Origin: Ignavibacteriales bacterium | GTDB taxonomy: Bacteria; Bacteroidota; Ignavibacteria; Ignavibacteriales; Ignavibacteriaceae | DNA: 64,000 bases | Direction: 5' to 3' | Assembly: GCA_016709155.1 (NCBI GenBank) | Contig: JADJEI010000013.1 | Location: 248,001-312,000, forward strand | Shown: positions 56,969-64,000 of the stretch, piece by piece | Layout: the number at the start of each line of letters is the position of its first letter | Position numbering within the stretch: the first letter of the stretch is position 1 | Made by a program: the position numbers and the translations under genes | Notes under the pieces: generated by a model | What the model was told of the DNA's origin: nothing | The model's input: the letters and a program-made list of their open reading frames with translations, nothing else | Databases searched by the model: none

Positions 56969-58012
56969 TTAGAGGCGGGCTATCTTGTAATTCTTCAAGG
57001 TAAAATATACCTGTGAAGCAGCGGTTTTAACTACTGTTGCTGTCGGAACTGCCAGAAGCATTCCTAAAACTCCAAACAACTGACTGCCTGCGATAATAAG
57101 AAGAATTATAACTATCGGGTGCATATCAACACTTTTAGAAAATACAAAAGGCTGAACTATTCCATTATCCAAAGTGTAAATGGTAAGTAAAAGTAGAGTG
57201 ATGTACGGAATTTGCGAGAAGTCACCATATTGAATCACGGAAAAAACCATTGCGGGGATACCCCCGATGACCGGACCGAAATAAGGTACAAGGTGACCAA
57301 GTCCGGCAAGCAATCCTAAAGGGAGGGAGTTATCAATGCCGATAAAAAATAAACCGAAACCCATTGTAACACCAACAAAAGTTGCGTCAAAGATCCATGC
57401 GCGCACGAATCTTCCAAGTTGATTAGAAATGCCTTTCAAAATCCAATAAGACATTTCAAAATATTTATTAGGAACTGCCTGTAAAATCCCGCGAAAAATT
57501 CTCCTGCTGTCCTTCAGTAAAAAGAATGTAATGAACGGAACAATAACAAGAATAGCAACTATTGAAACGATGCCTGAGAGCAAGTCACTAATCCTATCGA
57601 ACGAGTGAACTATTTGATAGGAAACAAAATCTTCAACCCGCGTAACAAGTTCGCCGGGGGTATAAAAAGGCAGGTAGGTGTAAATCTCCTTATCAATTTT
57701 AACTAAGCTGTCGTGAAGAGAAAAATCGTGAAGCGAATTGAGCAATTGGTTTAACTGAAAGAAAAATTTTGGAATGAAAAAAGAGAGCAATAAGTAAATT
57801 AAAAATCCAGCGGATGCAAAGACTATTAATGTAGCCGGAAGTTTATTCATACCATTTTTTTCAAAGATGGAAACAAGCGGAATAAATATGAAAGTCAGCA
57901 AAACCGAAATGACTAAAATCACTACAACATCTGCGAGTAAATACAAAATATAAAAGCTAATGAGTAGAGCAGCAGCCAGGAGAATATAAGTGGATTTTTT
58001 AGTTGTAGTCAT
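56969..58012 (-). CDS. AI-2E family permease (exporter-type)
   Basis: 347 residues with about eight hydrophobic helices. Family features are the N-terminal double helix, the amphipathic middle (about 65-145), and the C-terminal GLGHLVPYFGPVIGGIPAM and PFVFSKSVDMHPIVIIL signatures. AI-2E family members transport diverse substrates (including quorum signals and Na+/H+ in some cases); the substrate here is unknown. First stop after the repeat array, last gene of the leftward group that includes nifU-like and mrp. Confidence 0.9.
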   Translation of the reverse strand: MTTTKKSTYILLAAALLISFYILYLLADVVVILVISVLLTFIFIPLVSIFEKNGMNKLPATLIVFASAGFLIYLLLSFFIPKFFFQLNQLLNSLHDFSLHDSLVKIDKEIYTYLPFYTPGELVTRVEDFVSYQIVHSFDRISDLLSGIVSIVAILVIVPFITFFLLKDSRRIFRGILQAVPNKYFEMSYWILKGISNQLGRFVRAWIFDATFVGVTMGFGLFFIGIDNSLPLGLLAGLGHLVPYFGPVIGGIPAMVFSVIQYGDFSQIPYITLLLLTIYTLDNGIVQPFVFSKSVDMHPIVIILLIIAGSQLFGVLGMLLAVPTATVVKTAASQVYFTLKNYKIARL

Positions 58013-58029
58013 TTCAAATTATTCCAATA

Positions 58030-58281
58030 CTAATTTATGATTGCTTCAACTCGTCTGATGTCCGGCACATCAAGCAGAAGCTGCCGCTCGATACCGGCGC
58101 GCAAAGTCATCGGCGACATCGGACAGGCGAGACAAGCACCCGAGAATTTTATTTTTACAATTCCATCTTCCGAAATGCTGATTAGTTGAACATCACCGTC
58201 ATCAGCCTGAAGGAAGGGGCGGACTTTCTCAAGTGATTTTATTACTTTTTCATTTAAGGATATATCAACCATAATGGTCAT
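58030..58281 (-). CDS. NifU C-terminal domain (Nfu-type) Fe-S carrier
   Basis: 83 residues. The Nfu domain has VRPFLQADDGDVQLISI and the cluster-binding GACLACPMSPMTLRAGIE with CxxC. Such proteins carry [4Fe-4S] clusters to apoproteins. It starts 3 bases after the Mrp gene, a common Bacteroidota pairing (SufT/Mrp/Nfu-like carriers). Confidence 0.93.
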   Translation of the reverse strand: MTIMVDISLNEKVIKSLEKVRPFLQADDGDVQLISISEDGIVKIKFSGACLACPMSPMTLRAGIERQLLLDVPDIRRVEAIIN

Positions 58282-58284
58282 CTT

Positions 58285-59397
58285 TTAATCTTCATCATCA
58301 AGAATAATTTCTACTTTTTGCTGTGGTTTTGAATTGCGCAGATTTACCTGCTCAATCAGGTTATCGGCAATCTGAATCATGATAGTTGCGTGTTCGGAAT
58401 CAGGAATATCATAAACAATCGGTACGCCTTTGTCTCCGCCGATTCTTACACGCGGGTCAATCGGAATACCGCCGATAAACGGAGCCGAAAGTTCATCTGC
58501 TAATTTTGAACCCCCTCCGGTTCCGAAAATATCATATTTTATATTAGTATCAGGAGCAATAAAATAACTCATATTTTCAACCACTCCCAGAATAGGAACA
58601 TTAACCCGTTCAAACATTTTTAATGCTTTTCTTGCATCAATTAATGAAACTTCCTGGGGGGTAGTAACTATCACCGCTCCGGTAAGCGGAATGGTTTGAA
58701 CAAGTGTCAACTGAATATCGCCGGTGCCGGGAGGCATATCAAATAATAAATAATCAAGCTCGCCCCAATCAACATCAGACATAAATTGTTTTACGGCACC
58801 GCTTGCCATTGGTCCACGCCAGATGACAGGAGCGTTATCCTCAATAAGTAATCCAATAGAAATAAGTTTAATACCATAGCTTTCAAGCGGAAGCATCTTC
58901 ATTGTTGTTTTACTTTGATAGACTTGCGGTTTGCCCTTTATTCCAAGCATCATTGGAATGCTTGGACCATAAACGTCTGCATCAATCAATCCTACTTTAG
59001 CTCCTTGTTTAGCTAATGCTACTGCTAAGTTTACAGCAACTGTACTTTTACCGACCCCTCCTTTACCGCTTGCAACAGCGATGGTGTTCTTAACTCCCGG
59101 AAGAATTGCATCTTTCTTCGGGTCAGTGTGTGCCGTTACATTAATAGTTTTTGATACGAGTTTTAGTTCTATTGATTTGAGAGAAGGAAAATCTTTTAAG
59201 ATTAAATCTGAAAAGTGTGAAATAAGCTTTTTGTCTATTTGTGCTTGTGGAAGCGGTACAACAATTTCCGCAGTAAGACTGCTTCCGTTTTGTTCAATGG
59301 TTTTAATTGAATTAAGTGTTAAAAGATTTTTATTGATTATCTGATTGTCAGATTTCTTAAGTGTATTTAGCAAAGTTGATTTAGTTATTTCTATCAT
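58285..59397 (-). CDS. Mrp/NBP35-type P-loop ATPase, Fe-S cluster carrier
   Basis: 370 residues: an N-terminal MIP18/DUF59-like domain (about 1-85), then the deviant Walker A VASGKGGVGKSTVAVNLA and LIDADVYGPSIPMMLG, later VENMSYF. The C-terminal CxxC cluster ligands seen in many ApbC/NBP35 proteins are missing here: after MSYF comes IAPDTN. Bacteroidota members often lack them too. Cotranscribed with the Nfu-like gene. Confidence 0.92.
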   Translation of the reverse strand: MIEITKSTLLNTLKKSDNQIINKNLLTLNSIKTIEQNGSSLTAEIVVPLPQAQIDKKLISHFSDLILKDFPSLKSIELKLVSKTINVTAHTDPKKDAILPGVKNTIAVASGKGGVGKSTVAVNLAVALAKQGAKVGLIDADVYGPSIPMMLGIKGKPQVYQSKTTMKMLPLESYGIKLISIGLLIEDNAPVIWRGPMASGAVKQFMSDVDWGELDYLLFDMPPGTGDIQLTLVQTIPLTGAVIVTTPQEVSLIDARKALKMFERVNVPILGVVENMSYFIAPDTNIKYDIFGTGGGSKLADELSAPFIGGIPIDPRVRIGGDKGVPIVYDIPDSEHATIMIQIADNLIEQVNLRNSKPQQKVEIILDDED

Positions 59398-59448
59398 TAT
59401 TTAATATATCCTTGTTATGGTGTATTTATCTGTAAAATATTTAAAACA

Positions 59449-61578
59449 TTATCTTATTGTTTTAGAAAAATTTCCGGATGACTTCATTGCATTATTCATA
59501 AGCCACTCTTGAGAGTTTATTTTTTTTGAACCGTCTTTGGCTTTAACGAATTTGTAAGTCATATCAGAATAAAGTTCCCTTGCCTTAATATTATCTTTAG
59601 AATAAATTTTTAAAACGTTATTTCTAATTTCTTCTTTCAGACTTACACTCTCTATCGGGAAAATAATTTCCACTCTTCGATCAAGATTTCTTTGCATTAG
59701 GTCTGCGCTGCTGAGGTAGAATTCTTCATTTCCATTATTATAAAAATACAGGACCCGGCTATGCTCAAGAAATCTTCCAACTATACTTCGCACAGTAATA
59801 TTTTCGCTTAAATCTTTAATTCCGGGCACAAGACAGCAAATCCCTCTCATTATCAATTCTATTTTGACACCGTTATTAGAAGCTTCGTAGAGGGCGCTGA
59901 TCATCATAGGATCAACTAACGAATTCATCTTCATTATTATTTTGCCTTCCGATCCGGCTTTCACATTTTCTATTTCTTTTAGAATAAGATACAGAACTTT
60001 TTCGCGCATATTTATTGGTGCCACAAAAAGTTTTTTAAATTCAGATTGTTTGGAGTATCCGGTAAGGTAGTTGAATATTTCGGAAACATCGGTGCAAATA
60101 TCTTCGTCGCAAGTAAAAAATCCTAAATCAGTATAAAGTTTTGCAGTGCCTGCGTTATAATTGCCTGTTGAAAGATGCACATATCTTTTTACGCCGTCAA
60201 ATTCTTTACGCACGATCAAGGTCATTTTTGCGTGCGTTTTTAATCCAACTAAACCATAAACAACATGTACACCAACCTTTTCAAGTTCTTTTGCCCAGTA
60301 GATATTGTTTTCTTCATCGAATCGGGCTTTCAGTTCGACAAGAACTGCGACTTGTTTTCCACGCTCAGCAGCTTCAATTAATGATCTGACAATGGGGGAG
60401 TCAGAACCGACACGGTAAAGAGTTTGTTTAATTGCCTGCACGTCAGGATCAGCCGCCGCTTTTTTTATCAGATCAATTACGCTTGAGAAAGAATCAAAAG
60501 GATGATGAATTAGAATATCTTTTTTGCGCATTGTTGTAAAAATATCTTCTTCATCTTCAAAATCTTTTGGTGTAACAGGGTAAAAAGGTTTTTCCTTTAA
60601 CTGATGAAGTGGCAGATTGTAAAGCGACATTACATCACTCATTCCAAGTGGGCCATTAACAACCTGTACATCCTCGCGTTTAATTTCGAGATTTTCGATA
60701 AGCGTATCAAGCATAAACTCAGGCATCTGCCCTTCAACCTCAAGCCTTACAACGCTTCCGAATCTTCGCTGCTTAATGTTTTCTTCAATAACACTTAGCA
60801 AGTCATCAGCTTCATCTTCTTGCAATTCGATATCGGTATCTCTTGTGATTCTGAATTTGTGAGCTTCAAGGATTTCAGTTCCGGGGAAAAGAAATTTAAG
60901 ATTGGCTTTTATCAAATCGCCAAGCCAGATAAACCGTGCGGAGCATTTTCCATTCACCTGAATTTTCTTTTGCGGGTCAATTATTTTATCAATCTGCATC
61001 AATCGCGGCAGAATGCTCGGGACTTTAACTCTTGCAAAATGATTTTCGCCGTTCGGCATTTTTACAAGTATAGCAAGGTTTAAACTCAAGTTTGAAATGT
61101 ACGGGAATGGTCTGCCGGGATCAAATGCAAGGGGGGTTAAGACGGGATATATTTCTTTAGTGAAGTAGTCAGTAAGTATAGCTTTTTCTTTCTCATTTAA
61201 ATCGTTATATCTTAATACAGATACGCCATAGTTTTTAAGTGTCGGAACAATCTCTTCTGCCCACAATCTATGGATCTCTTTAATCATTGGCTTCAAAGTT
61301 TTTTCAATCTTCTGAAGTTGAACTATAGGAGTTAATCCATCAATGGACGGTTCAGCAACTCCGGCGGCAATTTGTTCTTTTATCCCTGCAACTCTTATCA
61401 TATAAAATTCATCAAGGTTGGTGCTAAAGATTGAGAGAAATTTTATTTTTTCGAGTAAAGGAAGTTCAGGATTAAGCGCTTCGTCAAGTACCCGGCGATT
61501 AAATTCTACCCAGCTTAAATCACGATTGAAAAAATTAGCGGGATTATTATACTTTTTTAGTAAATCTTTTGTGCTCAT
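59449..61578 (-). CDS. ppk1: Polyphosphate kinase 1
   Basis: 709 residues with all four PPK1 domains: N-domain (FFNRDLSWVEFNRRVLDEA), head domain, and two phospholipase-D-like catalytic domains. ILIHHPFDSF, RVGSDSPIV and KARFDEENNIYWAKELE are visible, as is VHLSTGNYNAGTAKLYTD with the catalytic histidine. It makes inorganic polyphosphate from ATP at the membrane. No ppx gene is next to it. Single gene between mrp and the permease. Confidence 0.97.
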   Translation of the reverse strand: MSTKDLLKKYNNPANFFNRDLSWVEFNRRVLDEALNPELPLLEKIKFLSIFSTNLDEFYMIRVAGIKEQIAAGVAEPSIDGLTPIVQLQKIEKTLKPMIKEIHRLWAEEIVPTLKNYGVSVLRYNDLNEKEKAILTDYFTKEIYPVLTPLAFDPGRPFPYISNLSLNLAILVKMPNGENHFARVKVPSILPRLMQIDKIIDPQKKIQVNGKCSARFIWLGDLIKANLKFLFPGTEILEAHKFRITRDTDIELQEDEADDLLSVIEENIKQRRFGSVVRLEVEGQMPEFMLDTLIENLEIKREDVQVVNGPLGMSDVMSLYNLPLHQLKEKPFYPVTPKDFEDEEDIFTTMRKKDILIHHPFDSFSSVIDLIKKAAADPDVQAIKQTLYRVGSDSPIVRSLIEAAERGKQVAVLVELKARFDEENNIYWAKELEKVGVHVVYGLVGLKTHAKMTLIVRKEFDGVKRYVHLSTGNYNAGTAKLYTDLGFFTCDEDICTDVSEIFNYLTGYSKQSEFKKLFVAPINMREKVLYLILKEIENVKAGSEGKIIMKMNSLVDPMMISALYEASNNGVKIELIMRGICCLVPGIKDLSENITVRSIVGRFLEHSRVLYFYNNGNEEFYLSSADLMQRNLDRRVEIIFPIESVSLKEEIRNNVLKIYSKDNIKARELYSDMTYKFVKAKDGSKKINSQEWLMNNAMKSSGNFSKTIR

Positions 61579-61832
61579 ATTATTTCTGTTTTCGGATTGA
61601 AATATAAATTATTTAGTTCTAAAATTCTGTGATAAAAGAAATAATTAGCTATTATTGTGCCATCTAATGAATATTTCTTCAATCGTTTTTCGCTGATTAT
61701 GCTTAAAATTCACCTATTGATTTTTCAAAGCAATTCGCATCGTAAATTTTGGAGAATAAAGAGGTAAAAAAGATAGAATTAGTTTCTTTTCGTATTGAAG
61801 AAAATTTTTTTAATGATAATAATTTGTAAAAA

Positions 61833-63062
61833 TTGAATTTCAATCTGGCTTTTCATGCTTTTGTAATAGCAGTTACTTTGATTGGTGTAGCCATAGGACG
61901 ATACCCAAAACTGCGAATGAACCGGGCGACAATTGCGCTGGTCGGGGCGGTGGTGCTTGTTCTTACCGGTGCACTTTCTCTTGATCAGGCATTTTCCGCA
62001 ATTGATATGAACACAATAGTTCTGCTGTTAGCGATGATGATAATTAATGCTAACCTTCGAATGTCCGGTTTTTTTGGAATTATCGCCGACAAAGTTGTAC
62101 AAATCTCACGCACTCAAAATGATCTTCTAATTATAATAATTTTTACTTCCGGCATTCTATCTGCACTCTTTTTAAATGATACAATAGTCTTAATGTTCAC
62201 TCCGCTATTGTTAGAAATTACAAGGAGGGGTGATATAAATCCAATTCCATTTTTAATAGCGCTGGCAACTTCAGCAAATATTGGATCAGCGGCTACTATA
62301 ATTGGTAATCCACAAAACATGCTTATCGGAATCAGCTCAGGAATTGATTTCAGGACTTTTGCATTTTATCTAACTCCAATCTCAATAATCGGGTTGATGG
62401 TCGCCTTGATCGTAATAAAAATTATTTACCGAAAATCTATCCGATCGAATAAGATTAATTTTTTAAAACATAAACCAGCCAAACCATACAAACCACTTCT
62501 GTATAAAAGTATCATAGCTTCAGTATTAATGTTGATAGCTCTAAATATTGGAATGTCAATTACTCTTGCAGCTATTGGTGGGGCTTCATTGCTGTTAATT
62601 ACACGAAGACTTAAACCTGAAAGAGTTTTTAGAGAAATTGACTGGACACTTTTAGTATTTTTTGCATCACTTTTTATAGTTACTCATTCGATTGAAACTA
62701 CCAGATTATCTGAAGAGATTTTCAGCTCAAATGTAGTTTGGATAACAAATGATTTATGGCGTTTTTCCGGAAGCGCTATGCTGCTAAGTAATTTGGTTTC
62801 GAATGTTCCGGCAGTACTTCTTTTCAAACCAATTATTAAAATGATGAATAATCCTCAAATAGCATGGTTAGTTTTGTCTATGGCAACGACATTTGCTGGA
62901 AATTTAACATTGATAGGTTCTGTGGCGAATCTTATAGTTGCCGAATCAGCGAAGAAGGAGGGAGTTAAGCTATCTTTTAAGGAATATTTAAAAGCAGGTA
63001 TTCCTATCACTATAGCAACCGTTATTTTGGGTGTAATTTGGTTCTTGATCATCTCCGGATGA
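61833..63062 (+). CDS. ArsB/NhaD/CitMHS-like anion permease
   Basis: 409 residues with 10-11 hydrophobic helices. The IT-superfamily repeat signatures are visible: NDTIVLMFTPLL in the first half with IGSAATIIGNPQNMLIG, and SNLVSNVPAVLLF with TLIGSVANLIVAESA in the second. Relatives export arsenite or exchange Na+/H+ or dicarboxylates; the substrate cannot be assigned. Starts with TTG; no ATG is near. Confidence 0.85.
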   Translation: MNFNLAFHAFVIAVTLIGVAIGRYPKLRMNRATIALVGAVVLVLTGALSLDQAFSAIDMNTIVLLLAMMIINANLRMSGFFGIIADKVVQISRTQNDLLIIIIFTSGILSALFLNDTIVLMFTPLLLEITRRGDINPIPFLIALATSANIGSAATIIGNPQNMLIGISSGIDFRTFAFYLTPISIIGLMVALIVIKIIYRKSIRSNKINFLKHKPAKPYKPLLYKSIIASVLMLIALNIGMSITLAAIGGASLLLITRRLKPERVFREIDWTLLVFFASLFIVTHSIETTRLSEEIFSSNVVWITNDLWRFSGSAMLLSNLVSNVPAVLLFKPIIKMMNNPQIAWLVLSMATTFAGNLTLIGSVANLIVAESAKKEGVKLSFKEYLKAGIPITIATVILGVIWFLIISG

Positions 63063-63098
63063 ACGCTTGAAATAATAACTAAATATATTTTTATTTAA

Positions 63099-63215
63099 TT
63101 ATTTTTTATGAAATCCATTTTTATCCTCAGAGCCAAACGGGGATCGAAAAATCCCAATTCCAACAAGAAGATAAATCAGGATAACCAATAAGATCAAATA
63201 AAATAGATTAATCAT
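63099..63215 (-). CDS. Short membrane protein, 38 residues
   Basis: GAAGGAG, a consensus-strength Shine-Dalgarno, lies 3 bases before the ATG at 63215 on the minus strand. The product is a single hydrophobic helix (about residues 2-23, NLFYLILLVILIYLLVGIGI) with a charged C-terminal tail (FGSEDKNGFHKK). This layout resembles small membrane subunits such as KdpF, but no similarity is strong enough for a name. No other gene overlaps it. It is convergent with the permease gene. Confidence 0.6.
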   Translation of the reverse strand: MINLFYLILLVILIYLLVGIGIFRSPFGSEDKNGFHKK

Positions 63216-63342
63216 ATTCTCCTTCAAAGAATAGATATTATTAATATGACACTTATCGGAAAATTATTAGAGAATTTTTTAGAAAATTGTCTTGAAGCGG
63301 TCTTTTTGAAAAGATTTTATATTGAAATGAGGTAGAAATGCA

Positions 63343-63477
63343 GAAGAGGCTTTCTCAAAAGTGTCATTCTGTGGCGATGCCATCGGAATCTAATGCTTCC
63401 ATTCTGTTTAATATTTACAAGCTGATCCCGATGTATAGGACAGGATGACAAAAACTGACTTTTGAGACAGCCTCCTC
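63343..63477. repeat. MITE-like palindromic element
   Basis: The 20-base ends (63343-63362 and 63458-63477) are inverted repeats with two mismatches (GAGGCTTTCTCAAAAGT-type). Inside them lie two more inverted pairs: GTCATTCTG with CAGGATGAC, and ATCGGAATC (63382-63390) with GATCCCGAT (63424-63432). The element is about 135 bases, has no coding frame, and ends 12 bases before the stop codon of the deoxyhypusine-synthase-like gene. Confidence 0.75.
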
Positions 63478-63489
63478 AAGTCTAATTGA

Positions 63490-64000
63490 TTATTTTGCAG
63501 CGATTATTTCGTTGGCAAATAATTTTTGAAATTCTTTTGGTTTTCTTTCTTTCCAACTTCCTTTATGATAAGCATACCCGGCAATCAACGGAAGAGCAAT
63601 AGTTGCCTCTGCATAAACCATTTGTTCAAAAGTGGTAGAAACTTTTCCCCAACTGCTCGCTTCTTTTAAAGTTGAACCGGATAAAGCACCATCTCTTTCA
63701 TCAGCAACAGTGATTTGAACGGCATATTTGTGCATCTGTGCATCTTCCTGTAGAATATCTGCGGCAACAACAATGTCTTGCGTGAAGTTTTTAGGAACCC
63801 CGCCCCCAACCATGAATATCCCGGTCTCCCTGCAATTTAATTTTATTTTTGTCAGTTCAAGAAAATCTTTTGCAGAGTCAACAGAGACATGTTTATCGGG
63901 ATTATTTGTTTGATGCATGATAAATCCGAACCCGGCAGAACAGTCAGAAAAAGCAGGAACAAATATGGGAACATTCTTTTTATAAGCTGCGTAGATAACC
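63490..64000 (-). CDS. Deoxyhypusine-synthase-like protein, C-terminal part
   Basis: The 5' end lies outside the window; the frame is open to the last base. The visible 169 residues include the family blocks PAFSDCSAGFGF, GGGVPKNF and the segment EASSWGKVS, which aligns with the catalytic-lysine region EAVSWGK of eukaryotic enzymes. In bacteria, members of this family often act as homospermidine synthases or have unknown roles, since no hypusine substrate is known; a polyamine-related activity is likely. Confidence 0.85.
   Translation of the reverse strand, partial: VIYAAYKKNVPIFVPAFSDCSAGFGFIMHQTNNPDKHVSVDSAKDFLELTKIKLNCRETGIFMVGGGVPKNFTQDIVVAADILQEDAQMHKYAVQITVADERDGALSGSTLKEASSWGKVSTTFEQMVYAEATIALPLIAGYAYHKGSWKERKPKEFQKLFANEIIAAK

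Noticed and set aside
61579..61832. Gene or RNA in the 254-base gap before the permease
   Set aside because: AT-rich, no open frame with a start and ribosome site, and no tRNA-like fold noticed.

Overview
The window looks like chromosomal DNA of an Ignavibacteria-like member of the Bacteroidota/Chlorobi group. The reasons are the AT-rich composition, the NYPNPFNP-type C-terminal sorting signals of the type IX secretion system (T9SS) on two secreted proteins, a gldC homologue, an S46 dipeptidyl-peptidase, several PpiC/SurA chaperones, and a promoter close to the Bacteroidota TTG...TAnnTTTG type (best seen before prs). Many genes nevertheless have good Shine-Dalgarno sites. The lineage is inferred; no rRNA or tRNA gene was seen.

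Layout. 1-10.0 kb: an envelope operon (end of a heptose-phosphate adenylyltransferase, a frameshifted tamB, rnr, and a peptidase-propeller-Omp85 fusion). 10.1-17.5 kb: small genes, then prs-rplY-pth-hppA and rpsF-ssb-rpsR-rplI. 17.5-24.3 kb: rpmB, tsaC, and a leftward group lon-pyk-amrS-SDR. 24.4-37.7 kb: PLP and sugar-phosphate enzymes, an eight-cysteine protein whose apparent start codon is ATC, a broken S46 peptidase, hicAB, lipoproteins, a broken T9SS cargo protein, gldC and a nuclease. 37.7-47 kb: an AmpG-like permease coupled to a GlcNAc-kinase-like gene (probable cell-wall sugar salvage), a LiaF-like/LytS/LytR signalling operon, and a Cys/Met-metabolism PLP enzyme behind a palindromic operator candidate. 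47-56.6 kb: metG, a broken T9SS subtilase, three consecutive PpiC-type chaperones (two broken), and moxR. 56.6-64 kb: an array of 42-bp dyad-symmetric repeats, an AI-2E family permease, a NifU-like/Mrp Fe-S pair, ppk1, an anion permease, an unlisted 38-residue membrane protein, a MITE-like element, and part of a deoxyhypusine-synthase-like gene.

Two features stand out. First, six genes carry nine single-base frameshifts, mostly in short homopolymers, and all six encode exported proteins; every cytoplasmic housekeeping gene is full length. Second, the 42-bp array downstream of moxR keeps a CAATA-N6-TGAAGCTTCA-N6-TATTG dyad in all five full units, and one unit has a paired centre change (GC to CG) that preserves the palindrome. 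No phage, IS transposase or CRISPR array was recognised.
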